64,000 bases of DNA from a virus, in the IMG/VR virus record IMGVR_UViG_3300046096_000189, positions 62,001-126,000 of that record; one strand, written 5' to 3'. Positions 1 through 8,668 of this stretch are shown here, piece after piece. The position numbers and the translations under genes were made by a program. Below the pieces are notes generated by a model. That model worked only from the letters and a program-made list of their open reading frames with translations, did not search any database and had not been told where the DNA came from. Within the stretch, counting starts at the first letter, position 1. The number at the start of each line of letters is the position of its first letter.

Positions 1-1436
1 AAAAAAGAAGAAGTTGAGTAAACAGGTATGACATGCGGCATGTCATCTAGTAAAGCTTGCGCTATCTGAGGCTTATCCGTAAAGATTTCTTTTTTAACAC
101 CTTTTAACATGGTGGTTAAAGAAGGTCTTGGATTCCTTACTTCCTTGATATTGATGAAATCAGGTACATATTCACTGTCTAACTTAAATCTCTTATGTAG
201 GATATAAGTATAGTAAATGAAAGCATCTGCTGTTTTCATTGTGTATATCTGAGAAGACTTAGGGTCCTTAAACGATGTATATACATCGTAGTATCCCATT
301 CTGGTCAGTTGTACCCAAGTTCTAACCAACACCTCTTCCATGGTGTCAGGTACTGAATCTGTGTAATCCAGCATAGACGACTGAAGATCCTTGCTCTGTA
401 TCACACTAGAGGAAGAAGTTTTCAACAGATGAGTAATCGTAGAAGTATTGTCATTCAGATAAGGTATGTTACCGACAGCTGTGGGTCTTTCGTATTCATA
501 CAACTTATCCAAAGAAAAATAATCTTTCTCAGGTACGTTGGTCTCTAGATTAAGAGGTTTCTTTCTAACCCTTACTTCTGGATAGATCTTATCATCAAAA
601 GCAGCTAACTGCCTTACAGACAGTTCAGCTAAAGGTATACCTCTATCTGAGAGTAACTTCTCTATCAGAAGTTTGAATTGCTCTACCTTACCAGAGTTTC
701 TTTCTAAATAGTTAATGTTTCTATAAAGAAACATCACTTGTTTGAAAGTCATGTACGGCATATACCTGTCTAATCTACCATGACTTGTCAAGTATTCTCT
801 GATGTGAAAACTATGAGCTTCAAAAGTTTTACATTTCTCAGCTCTTAGATTTAAAAGCTTGCTGACTAAGTTTAAACAAAGTATAGCAAACTGAGCTGCG
901 TTATATAAACTATCTGTCAAACCAAAAGCTTGCACATGCCATCTCTTCTGATAGTTCCAGATGTAGCTTTGCATTCTGGATATCAGGGTGGTTTCTTGTG
1001 GTTCTACAAGAGCGGGATCGTAACTGACTATAGTCCAATCAGGAGAAGCCAGTGTTTTAATCATATCAGCGGGTAGCAATATACCATTGATAAGCAACTC
1101 TTGTTCGGGATGATCTTTCAACAGACTGTAGTAGTATCTACTACCGTATCCGTATGCAGCCTTAGTGGCTGAGTGAGTAACCAGATTTTCCTTAGAAAAA
1201 ACTATGGATTCGAGCGTATCTAATGATGTGACATACATAACTGTGTCTGTGGAATGATAAATTCCACAGATGTTTTTGTAATACTTCCATTGAGATTTGT
1301 CGTCAGGTTTACCGATACCTTTCGAAGTCAAAAGGTAATCCTGCATCATTTCAGCTGCTGTTTCTGATTTGATGCATATAGTTTTCACAAGCTTCTTATT
1401 GGCCTCTAGGTACAGTTTAAAGAAGTTTGTATCCAA
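1..1436 (-). CDS. Partial virion-type protein of unknown function, runs off the left edge
   Basis: An open frame on the minus strand reads without a stop from a TTG codon at 1436 off the window edge (about 478 residues). No ATG lies near its beginning. An in-frame TAA is six codons upstream of the TTG, and a GGAG Shine-Dalgarno sits 6 nt before the TTG, so I chose that start. The early sequence includes the segments LDTNFFKLYLEANKKLVK and EAHSFHIREYLTSHGR; no recognisable domain or membrane segment was seen. It is divergent from the portal gene, with only 21 nt between the two starts. That position beside the portal suggests a virion or head-assembly role (inference). I do not recognise the family. 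Confidence 0.75.
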   Translation of the reverse strand, partial: MDTNFFKLYLEANKKLVKTICIKSETAAEMMQDYLLTSKGIGKPDDKSQWKYYKNICGIYHSTDTVMYVTSLDTLESIVFSKENLVTHSATKAAYGYGSRYYYSLLKDHPEQELLINGILLPADMIKTLASPDWTIVSYDPALVEPQETTLISRMQSYIWNYQKRWHVQAFGLTDSLYNAAQFAILCLNLVSKLLNLRAEKCKTFEAHSFHIREYLTSHGRLDRYMPYMTFKQVMFLYRNINYLERNSGKVEQFKLLIEKLLSDRGIPLAELSVRQLAAFDDKIYPEVRVRKKPLNLETNVPEKDYFSLDKLYEYERPTAVGNIPYLNDNTSTITHLLKTSSSSVIQSKDLQSSMLDYTDSVPDTMEEVLVRTWVQLTRMGYYDVYTSFKDPKSSQIYTMKTADAFIYYTYILHKRFKLDSEYVPDFINIKEVRNPRPSLTTMLKGVKKEIFTDKPQIAQALLDDMPHVIPVYSTSSF

Positions 1437-1442
1437 TTTGTT

Positions 1443-1451
1443 CTCCAGGAG
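1443..1451. promoter_or_regulatory. Palindromic double Shine-Dalgarno for two divergent genes
   Basis: The 9-nt palindrome CTCCAGGAG supplies AGGAG to the plus-strand portal ATG at 1458 and GGAG to the minus-strand TTG at 1436. The spacer is exactly 6 nt on each side. No promoter can fit between the two starts, so each transcript must begin inside the opposite gene. Confidence 0.7.
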
Positions 1452-1457
1452 TTCTTA

Positions 1458-4136
1458 ATGAGCGAGAAGATAAATCAAGTAATCAAATCTATTAACTCTG
1501 GTAAAAATTACCCAGCTGTGGATTTGGTTCAGAAGAATCCAGAGTTGGCTGCTCTGGTAAGTAAACTTACCAGATCAAGAGATAGAACAGAATCTCAAAT
1601 CATCAACTCAGATGGTAACTCAGCCATCGATCAGAGTCAGATGCTTGGCATATCTGATAAAATAAAAACCAAAAGAAAAGACAATGAAAACATCATTCAA
1701 CTCTTTCCGGATATTGAATTAGGCATTCAAATTCTGGTGAGTTCTATCTTGTCGCCAAAGGATATGGTCAAGACAGAACTTATTTACAAGCTAAAAGATA
1801 GTATTTTCCCTTCTGAAATCACGATGGGATTGCACGATATCGTTAGGAAACATCTGGAGAATCATTACGATTTGCTGAAAGATCTTCCTGTTCTTCTGAG
1901 AGAATCTTTGTTCGGTACAGGTAGTTACATCAAAACTGTAATACCAGAGTCTATTCTTGATGACATTATTCATCAGAGAACCATCTCAAAAGAATCTTTA
2001 AATCTAGCAAGTGAGTCTGGCTTCGCACAGATATCTAAGTCCATAGGTATCTTAGGCGGGTACGAACAAGATAAACGAATAGGTTTAGAATCTATCTTCA
2101 CAGGTAGTAAACCAGCAGCCTCTTCAGGCGCTCTGTTCCAAAGGCTGAATGGAAACGTGAGTGTGTTTGACGATAAGATCAACATCACGGACAGCATGGA
2201 GTTGCTTAAGTTCAGTAAGCTTAAAGAATCTGTCAGAAAGAAAGCCATACGCAAACTAGCTGTAGAGAGTAATAGACTAGACAACACCATCATGACCAAC
2301 ATCATGTTTGGTGAACCCACAGGTAAATCACAGAACCTATTAGTAGTTCCTGATAAAGGATCTTCTTCTAGAAAGTCTATCGGTAGACCCCTCACTATGA
2401 AAATGCCTAGTGAGGCTGTCATACCTGTATATATACCCGGTGACGAAACCAAACATATCGGATACTTTGTACTGATAGATAGCTCAGGTTATCCAGTATC
2501 CGCTAACAGTAATCTTCAGGGTACTCAGTCTTTGAGTTCTTTGTGGCAACAAGCCAATCAAGGTGGTAGCTCTTCAGGTTTGATTCAAAAAGCCAGACAG
2601 AACTTGATAGCTGGTAATTGTAACGACACCAACAACTTAGACCAGATAGTAAGGATCTATGGCAGTATTGTAGAAACCAATCTGGTAAACAGACTCAGGA
2701 ACGGTGTATATGAATCTGAGTATGAGATTTCTGAGAATGAAGAAGTCTATCGGATCATGTTAGCCAGATCTCTGGCCGGTAAATTTACCACCATGGTTTA
2801 TATACCTGAAGAGTTTATGACTTACTTTGCTTTTAAGTATCATCCAAACGGTACAGGTAAATCCTTACTGGATGATCTTAAGATCATTACAAGCATTCGT
2901 TCTATTCTTTTGTTTGCTCGTGTGATGGCTCTTACTAAAAGTGCCATTAACCTGACTCATGTCAATATGAATCTAGATCCTAATGATCCAGATCCAGAGA
3001 AGACTATCGAGATGGGCATGCATGAAGTATTGAAAATGCGTCAGAACTATCTACCTTTGGGCATTAACACACCCACGGATCTGGTAGATTGGATCAACAG
3101 AGCCGGATTTGAGTTTACATTTGACGGGCATCCTGGTATACCTCAGACCAAATTTGAATTTGAATCTAGAAATATTCAACATCAAGTACCTGATGATAGC
3201 TTAGATGAAAGTCTTCGTAAACAAACCTACATGGCATTTGGTATTAGTCCAGAGACTATTGACAATGGCTTCAACTCTGAGTTTGCTACTACAGTAGTGT
3301 CTAACAACATTCTTTTGTCTAAACGAGTGAGCCAGTATCAAGACATTCTCTGTAGACAACTTGTCGATTACGTACAGAAGTTGTTGTCGTGCGATGAAGT
3401 TTTCAAGAAAGAAGCTTTGGATTTCCTTAAGGAAAACAAAGGTCTGATGGAGAAAACTTTCAGCGCTCAGGAAGTTAAAGATTTAGATGAAGATACTGAA
3501 GATGGCAATCTGCTGTTTGCTATTGAAAAGTATCTGGAATATCTGGATATAGAACTACCCAAGCCTGATGAAACATCTGTAGACACACAGTTGGAAGCCT
3601 ATACCAAATATGAAGAAGCTTTGGATAAAGCTATTACAAGCTGGATCAGTCCAGATATCATAACGTCTGATGTCTCTGGTGAAATCAGTAGTTATGCTGA
3701 TACTATCAAGAACATTGTGCGTGCTCATTACTTAAGACAGTGGATGTCTGATAATAACTTCTTGTCTGAACTGGGAGATATGGTCACCAAGGATGAAGAT
3801 GGTAAAGCTAATATGGATGTCTTTGATATCAATAAAGCTCACATCGAAGGTTTGGTGAAAATGTCTGTGCGGTTTATTGACTCTATGAAGTCTGTTAAAG
3901 CTGCTGCTGATAAGGATATACAGAACCTAGGTACTGAACCTGCTCAGTCTAGCGGAGACAGTTCACAGTCAGGAGATGGCGGTGGATCACAAGACGGTGG
4001 TGCTCAGGATGGCGGTATGGATGATTTCTCTTTAGATGGAGAAGATGACATGTCAGCTCAAGATGGAGCAGCACAGGACGGTGGCACGCAAGATGGTGAA
4101 GAAGCACAACCTGCTCAAGAACCGCCTGCTCAGTAA
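1458..4136 (+). CDS. Portal protein, phiKZ type
   Basis: This 892-residue protein has the length and composition of the large portal proteins of phiKZ-like phages. Portals form the dodecameric ring at the head vertex through which DNA is packaged. The middle part (about residues 430-620) carries the mixed alpha/beta, Trp/Tyr-rich sequence typical of portals (for example EEFMTYFAFKYHPNGTGKS). The assignment rests on overall resemblance and on its place near the capsid and RNA polymerase genes; it is not proven by a short motif. The last ~60 residues are a disordered Asp/Gln/Gly/Ala tail with repeated QDGG units. The AGGAG site 6 nt upstream fixes the start. A bidirectional terminator follows. 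Confidence 0.75.
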   Translation: MSEKINQVIKSINSGKNYPAVDLVQKNPELAALVSKLTRSRDRTESQIINSDGNSAIDQSQMLGISDKIKTKRKDNENIIQLFPDIELGIQILVSSILSPKDMVKTELIYKLKDSIFPSEITMGLHDIVRKHLENHYDLLKDLPVLLRESLFGTGSYIKTVIPESILDDIIHQRTISKESLNLASESGFAQISKSIGILGGYEQDKRIGLESIFTGSKPAASSGALFQRLNGNVSVFDDKINITDSMELLKFSKLKESVRKKAIRKLAVESNRLDNTIMTNIMFGEPTGKSQNLLVVPDKGSSSRKSIGRPLTMKMPSEAVIPVYIPGDETKHIGYFVLIDSSGYPVSANSNLQGTQSLSSLWQQANQGGSSSGLIQKARQNLIAGNCNDTNNLDQIVRIYGSIVETNLVNRLRNGVYESEYEISENEEVYRIMLARSLAGKFTTMVYIPEEFMTYFAFKYHPNGTGKSLLDDLKIITSIRSILLFARVMALTKSAINLTHVNMNLDPNDPDPEKTIEMGMHEVLKMRQNYLPLGINTPTDLVDWINRAGFEFTFDGHPGIPQTKFEFESRNIQHQVPDDSLDESLRKQTYMAFGISPETIDNGFNSEFATTVVSNNILLSKRVSQYQDILCRQLVDYVQKLLSCDEVFKKEALDFLKENKGLMEKTFSAQEVKDLDEDTEDGNLLFAIEKYLEYLDIELPKPDETSVDTQLEAYTKYEEALDKAITSWISPDIITSDVSGEISSYADTIKNIVRAHYLRQWMSDNNFLSELGDMVTKDEDGKANMDVFDINKAHIEGLVKMSVRFIDSMKSVKAAADKDIQNLGTEPAQSSGDSSQSGDGGGSQDGGAQDGGMDDFSLDGEDDMSAQDGAAQDGGTQDGEEAQPAQEPPAQ

Positions 4137-4147
4137 TCTTTAAATAG

Positions 4148-4190
4148 AAAAAAAATAACACCCTGGCCTTTTGGGCTGGGGTGTTATTTT
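4148..4190. terminator. Bidirectional terminator closing portal gene and cassette 1
   Basis: A perfect-looking stem with arms AACACCCTGGCC and GGCTGGGGTGTT is flanked by A-runs on the left and T-runs on the right, so it can stop both converging genes. The same element recurs near-identically at 18895-18940. Confidence 0.85.
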
Positions 4191-4195
4191 AATTC

Positions 4196-4684
4196 TTATT
4201 TACTCAGGAGTTGTTTCAACTCCGTGATGTCTTTGGCAATACCGCCAGATCCATCCCAGGAATCACCTAGGAGCTGGATCATCGACGACAACCCAACCGC
4301 CCCTGTGGGAATTCCCAACAGGGTCAGTAGATTGTTTTGGGTAGTCTTGACAAAGACCCCCTCATTACCACTCTTGTAGCGCTCATGGACACATACGTGC
4401 CCGTATTCGCTACCTTGGACAATCAAGAGCCGATTAGTCTCCCAATCATAGGAGACGTACATGTCTCCGTCATTAATCTTCTCATACAGGACACCATCAT
4501 AGTATCCCGTACCATTTGCCCACTCTTGGCGATAAACCAGGATTTTGTTTTCTTTAACAAGTCTTTGACAGTGTCGGTAAAACACTGTCCCTGCTTCTGT
4601 CGTCGGAATGCGACCATTATTGTACAGGGTTTCATTGCCCTCACCCCAAAAGGTGAAAACGAATTTTTCGAATGTCTGTGCCAT
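4196..4684 (-). CDS. Unknown 162-residue protein, cargo of cassette 1
   Basis: A soluble, Trp/Tyr-rich 162-residue protein that I do not recognise. The N-terminal two thirds look beta-rich (segments EKFVFTFWGEGNE, DMYVSYDWETNRLLIVQGSE); the C-terminus is Gly/Leu-rich and ends in a helix. No signal peptide or membrane segment. It is the only gene between a long leader shared with three other loci and a terminator, so it forms an independent transcription unit. The AAGGAGATA ribosome site 3 nt before the ATG predicts strong translation. Its codons are richer in G and C than those of neighbouring virion genes. By analogy with the ring nuclease and protease carried by the sister cassettes it may act against host functions or defences (inference). 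Confidence 0.85.
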   Translation of the reverse strand: MAQTFEKFVFTFWGEGNETLYNNGRIPTTEAGTVFYRHCQRLVKENKILVYRQEWANGTGYYDGVLYEKINDGDMYVSYDWETNRLLIVQGSEYGHVCVHERYKSGNEGVFVKTTQNNLLTLLGIPTGAVGLSSMIQLLGDSWDGSGGIAKDITELKQLLSK

Positions 4685-4780
4685 GAGTATCTCCTTAACT
4701 GATAGTGTCGCAGAAAGAACGACTTAAACCACAGCGATAGCTCAAGTTAAGTGTACGTGATTGAAATATTTTCTAAGGCG
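4685..4780 (-). promoter_or_regulatory. Cassette leader A (promoter region, 5' UTR hairpin, strong RBS)
   Basis: Read on the minus strand, this block contains TTTCAATCACGTACACTTAA, then CTTGAGCTATCGCTGTGG, a small hairpin at 4723-4707 (GTCGT...GCGAC) and TTAAGGAGATACTC before the ATG at 4684. A 52-nt core matches leader B (10055-10150) with two differences, and the same order of elements occurs in leaders C and D. The upstream AT-rich part is the likely promoter (inference). Confidence 0.75.
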
Positions 4781-4782
4781 AG

Positions 4783-4814
4783 AAAAAGAAAAACACCGAG
4801 GTGTTTTTCTTTTT
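4783..4814 (-). terminator. Terminator of the small membrane-protein gene
   Basis: The inverted repeat AAAAAGAAAAACACC / GGTGTTTTTCTTTTT overlaps the stop codon region of the minus-strand gene at 4813-5070. It separates that gene from the cassette 1 leader. Confidence 0.75.
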
Positions 4815-5070
4815 AACCTTTTATTATCTTATTGTGTATCTTTTCCAAGACCAATAAAAAGATAATCAAAGCTATAAAACCTCTTAACACAAAAGCTGGA
4901 AAAGCCAACCAAGGATGTAACCCTTCCATGAAAACACTTATACCTTCAGTTACGCTAAAGATAAAGATAGCTGTGACTATAGATACAAAAGCTGTCAGGC
5001 TTAATAACAAACCATAAGCACTTACAGCTATAGCCAGAAGAAGCACAACCAGCATGAGAAGATAACCCAT
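4813..5070 (-). CDS. Small integral membrane protein
   Basis: An 85-residue, very hydrophobic protein with two or three predicted membrane segments (about residues 2-22, 24-45 and 56-76) and a basic C-terminal end, EKIHNKIIKG. No catalytic motif. It sits between the terminator of the 612-residue gene upstream and its own terminator, so it is probably transcribed by read-through or from a local promoter. A GGAAC sequence lies just before the ATG. The function is unknown; an inner-membrane role during infection is possible. Confidence 0.75.
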   Translation of the reverse strand: MGYLLMLVVLLLAIAVSAYGLLLSLTAFVSIVTAIFIFSVTEGISVFMEGLHPWLAFPAFVLRGFIALIIFLLVLEKIHNKIIKG

Positions 5071-5085
5071 TTGTTCCTTTCGGTT

Positions 5086-5120
5086 AAAAAAGATTACCCT
5101 GGCTTATGCCAGGGTAATCT
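5086..5120 (-). terminator. Terminator after the 612-residue protein gene
   Basis: A 13-bp stem, GATTACCCTGGCA / TGCCAGGGTAATC, is followed on the minus strand by a run of T. It lies directly after the stop codon at 5131. Confidence 0.85.
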
Positions 5121-5130
5121 GATTCTTCAC

Positions 5131-6969
5131 TTACACATCTTTACGGATGAGATAGCCACGACCGATGATGTTCTCGTATACACGATACACCACACCATCC
5201 TGAGTGATAATCAAATCATGGATACTGGTGTGCTGGCCTTGTTTCTTGTGAAGCACCAAAGAGTCTATGATCTTAGCAAGGATCGGAGTCTTACCGTGGT
5301 TCACAGAGCACAGCTGACCATCAAACTTGTAACCAAGCTCACGGTCTGTCATAGGCAGGTAAGTCAGAGTGTAGTTCTCCGACAAAGAGATGCATCCGAT
5401 CAGCTCACTGATGTCCAGGAGATTGCGAACTTCGTTGTCGATTTCATCACCCTCAGTTCGGAAGAACATGTTGATAACGTCATGACCGAAGTTACTCAAA
5501 CCCAGATTACCCATCTGACCACAGTTCTCATGGACATACGAAACCAAAGCTTCGTAGTCCTCAGTGAAACTGTCGATGGTCACATCTTTGAGTTGTAGGT
5601 TGTTAGCCAGAAACTCATTGATCAGATTGGTGATCCGGCGATCCACAGTCACCATCACAGAGATCTTGTCGTCCTGAGAACCTTCCACACCCCATTCATC
5701 ACTGGCTTGCTTGAAAGCTGCGGACAAAGATTTCATAGTAAGAGCGAGTTGCTCAAAGTTAGAAGCTTTAGCCAACATCTTCTTGTATTCAGTCATATCG
5801 TCTTTGGACAATATGGCGTTAGTAGCGATACCAAAGCACCTGAATACTTTACCACCAGCTGTGATACATTTGGATTTACCAGCTAAGATGACTGAATCCT
5901 CACTGATCTCCAAGATCATGTTGTTACCATCAACAACAGTGATATCAGCTTCATCAATCGCAGAGGCTTGTTTAAGAACCTCTACTTGCTGATTGAAGTT
6001 GTTGTTGCGTACCACAGAGTCCATAGGGTAAGCTTTACCCATGAACGTGATGGTGTGTTTGGATCGATCCATCTCATCTCCGTTGACATACACCACGTCT
6101 TTCAGACCTTGTGGTTCTGGTTTGCTGGCTGGTTTTTGGGCTTGTGGTTTTTCGTCTACCACATAACTCTTCTGTTGAACAGATACGTTACCGTATCGCT
6201 CGACGTTACCAGCGATGTTGGCAGCAGCAGGATTTTGCATCATACCTGGATTACCCTGATGCATGAACCCACCCACAGGACCCTGCTGCATAGGTTGCTG
6301 CATAGGCATCTGTTGCGGGAACTGCTGAGGCATCTGTTGCGGGTAGCTATGCATAGGTTGCTGCATAGGCATCTGCTGAGGATAGCTATGCTGCATAGGC
6401 ATTTGGAGCGGGCGTCCAAACTGATCTACAGGCTGACCCTGTTGATTATAGAAAATCTGTTGGTTTTGTTGGTTTTGCATGGGTTGTGACAATTGCTGTT
6501 GATACATTCTGTTTTGCAGATCCTGCAACTCCAATTTTAAGTTGTTGAAAAAGGCGGCGTTTTGCGCTGATGCGTCTACTACCCGTGAGTCTGAAGCATC
6601 ATGCACTGCGTCCACTGTAAGTACTAACATACTCGTATAGAGAGTCAAATACTTTTGAACGCAGTCTTTCATAGCCATGTCTGTAGAGGTATGATTTCTC
6701 TTCTCCACTTCTAAAGCCATGAATAATAATGTTTGGGTCAAAACTTCTTGAAACTGTGGGTTGTTCCAATTGTTCATAACCAAACTGTTGTAACAATACA
6801 TCCTGGCTCGGCTGTTGTTGGCTCTCATAGAAGCCTCATTAGCCATTGCAGCAGCTGTCTTGTGGACAAGATGCTGACAACCAGGTGGTGATGTCACTTG
6901 TACTGATAACGGGAAATTGTACTCCTCATACATAATCAGCGGTAGTATGGGAGCATCTGTAGGTAACAT
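5131..6969 (-). CDS. Large protein with Gln/Met/Pro-rich linker, unknown function
   Basis: A 612-residue protein. The start at 6969 is preceded by AAGGAG; a longer in-frame start 24 nt upstream has no such site. It has three parts: an N-terminal domain (about 1-150), a Gln/Met/Pro-rich low-complexity linker (about 150-270) with repeats such as SYPQQMPMQQPM, and a conserved-looking C-terminal domain (about 290-612) with mixed alpha/beta pattern. No enzyme motif was found. The gene lies between the RNA polymerase beta fragment and the portal, a neighbourhood that from memory resembles the phiKZ gp123-gp129 region. The linker suggests a flexible scaffold-like or multidomain early/structural protein (inference). 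Confidence 0.8.
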   Translation of the reverse strand: MLPTDAPILPLIMYEEYNFPLSVQVTSPPGCQHLVHKTAAAMANEASMRANNSRARMYCYNSLVMNNWNNPQFQEVLTQTLLFMALEVEKRNHTSTDMAMKDCVQKYLTLYTSMLVLTVDAVHDASDSRVVDASAQNAAFFNNLKLELQDLQNRMYQQQLSQPMQNQQNQQIFYNQQGQPVDQFGRPLQMPMQHSYPQQMPMQQPMHSYPQQMPQQFPQQMPMQQPMQQGPVGGFMHQGNPGMMQNPAAANIAGNVERYGNVSVQQKSYVVDEKPQAQKPASKPEPQGLKDVVYVNGDEMDRSKHTITFMGKAYPMDSVVRNNNFNQQVEVLKQASAIDEADITVVDGNNMILEISEDSVILAGKSKCITAGGKVFRCFGIATNAILSKDDMTEYKKMLAKASNFEQLALTMKSLSAAFKQASDEWGVEGSQDDKISVMVTVDRRITNLINEFLANNLQLKDVTIDSFTEDYEALVSYVHENCGQMGNLGLSNFGHDVINMFFRTEGDEIDNEVRNLLDISELIGCISLSENYTLTYLPMTDRELGYKFDGQLCSVNHGKTPILAKIIDSLVLHKKQGQHTSIHDLIITQDGVVYRVYENIIGRGYLIRKDV

Positions 6970-7012
6970 TTGAACTCCTTGTGATTTACTCAACTAAAGT
7001 AAATGTTACCAA

Positions 7013-8650
7013 TTATTTTTCCAGGACCCTGTTTGGAAGATAGAACATCTTCAAGGCTTTCTCTGTCTCAGAAAGAATATGCTCAAGCTCAGGGTTCTGA
7101 ATGAAGTTTCCTGTGTTGATATCTATCTTTGCATATGGATTCAAGCGGTTAGTCGGTGACGGATTGCTTTTACCCAGAAAGAGAATACTTCCTGTACTGA
7201 TCATACTGACATCCAAATGGTTGGCTTCAGAAATCACAGTTCTACCTTTACTCTCACGAGATCCATTACCTGTCGCTTCTTGCATGGCTGCTTTAGATGT
7301 GATCTTCAGGTACTTGTGGTCACCTGAGTACGACACTGCTTCAGCCACGATCCTTGACGATGCCAGTTTATAGATAGGTCCCGGATTGATCATTTTAGCC
7401 ATGGTGGTGCGAACGTCCTGAAACAACAGACGATTCCTCTTTTGAAGGATCTTGTTGATTTCAAACATGCATTTAATCATGCTTGAGGTAATGTCGTACA
7501 GCATGTAGTACATGACATCCAGGTTCTTTAGCCACATGTTGAGGTTACTGTTGGTATCCTCAAGCACCATCTGGTTAAAGCTCTTAACAATCACAGCCAA
7601 CAGATCGTAATATGTGTCTACACAGATATCTCTATCAGCCAACTTCTCAATAGCGATAGAGTCCATGCAATCATCCAGAGATATCAAGTGATCCTTGATA
7701 TCCATGATCAGTTTACTATGAGAATGATTACCCGAAAAGATAATGCTACCCAAAGTCATCATCCACTGTTCTCTGGTCTCCAGAAATGGAAGAGTCATCT
7801 GCAATGGGAAATGATCCACCACGTAAAAGAAACCAGCACAGAACTCACGAATGTTGTCATTCCAAAGGTGTCTTGGAATAGCCAGTCGAATCTCAGTCGG
7901 TTTATAAAACTTATCCTTACTGGTCTTTGGCTGAATCTTGGTAGACTCAACAATCACCCAATCACTCTCAGGAAAAGTCTCTGCATTAATCTCAGACCCA
8001 CCAGTTTTAGGTATACAGCCTGTATACCTTCTAAAGGTTTCTGAGAACCCATATTTAGCCAACAAGTAATGAATGTTGCAAGTGTTGGCTTTTGTAGTGG
8101 GTGGTAACTTTTTGGTGTTACTGTTTCTCCTATACAGACTGGCCCAGATGACGTGTGTCGTGATACGGACACTATCCACGGTGATGGAATGGTAACACCG
8201 ATAAAAACTGTTGCGATCACGAAGAACACGCACAAACACACTGGACTGCCCAGGAGATATCACCTTGTCAGATATCACTGGAGTGACATGGTACATCGTA
8301 CCGGACAAATGAAAAGTACCTGCTTCACCTATAATAGGCAAAGACAGATACCGATCAGGTAAACGCTCGCCTTCAAACTCAAACATGAACTTTACCAGGT
8401 AAAGATCAGATTGAGAAATGTCAGCGGTGCGTTTGTTATTCTTTACCCGAGTGTATTCAGTATACTCCTCAAGAGGCGTGCACCTTTTACAACCCAGATA
8501 ACGAAGTCCGGGGGGGTAACCTTTCAGATTCATGAAGACCTTATGCAAGTAGTCCTCAGGTCTCTGCATCACTGCTTGACCAACACCGTTCATGATCAAG
8601 GGATTTACCGGTGGTGTGTTCTGCACCAGAAAATCGTGAAATTGCCCCAT
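7013..8650 (-). CDS. RNA polymerase beta-subunit-like protein, N-terminal half
   Basis: A 545-residue protein resembling the N-terminal half of bacterial RNA polymerase beta. The clearest signal is residues 103-134 (LSLPIIGEAGTFHLSGTMY...ISPG), which follows the beta pattern 'P(L/M)M...GTFIINGTERV...SPG'. A second conserved block lies near 430-490 (GPIYKLASSRIVAEAVSYSG). phiKZ-like phages encode beta and beta' each as two or more polypeptides for virion and non-virion polymerases. From memory, the piece near the capsid gene in phiKZ (gp123) belongs to the non-virion enzyme, so this is probably its counterpart, transcribing late phage genes. The rest of beta and all of beta' lie outside the window. 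Downstream of the 408-residue gene by 18 nt, probably in the same transcript. Confidence 0.72.
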   Translation of the reverse strand: MGQFHDFLVQNTPPVNPLIMNGVGQAVMQRPEDYLHKVFMNLKGYPPGLRYLGCKRCTPLEEYTEYTRVKNNKRTADISQSDLYLVKFMFEFEGERLPDRYLSLPIIGEAGTFHLSGTMYHVTPVISDKVISPGQSSVFVRVLRDRNSFYRCYHSITVDSVRITTHVIWASLYRRNSNTKKLPPTTKANTCNIHYLLAKYGFSETFRRYTGCIPKTGGSEINAETFPESDWVIVESTKIQPKTSKDKFYKPTEIRLAIPRHLWNDNIREFCAGFFYVVDHFPLQMTLPFLETREQWMMTLGSIIFSGNHSHSKLIMDIKDHLISLDDCMDSIAIEKLADRDICVDTYYDLLAVIVKSFNQMVLEDTNSNLNMWLKNLDVMYYMLYDITSSMIKCMFEINKILQKRNRLLFQDVRTTMAKMINPGPIYKLASSRIVAEAVSYSGDHKYLKITSKAAMQEATGNGSRESKGRTVISEANHLDVSMISTGSILFLGKSNPSPTNRLNPYAKIDINTGNFIQNPELEHILSETEKALKMFYLPNRVLEK

Positions 8651-8668
8651 GTTACATTCCTTTGTTGG

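Noticed and set aside
4337-4702. Plus-strand open frame opposite the cassette 1 gene
   Set aside because: No ribosome site, and the minus-strand gene has a strong one plus leader and terminator.
6000-6480. The repeated DNA as a CRISPR array or tandem repeat locus
   Set aside because: The repeats are imperfect, codon-phased and unspaced, and encode a Met/Gln/Pro linker within an open frame.
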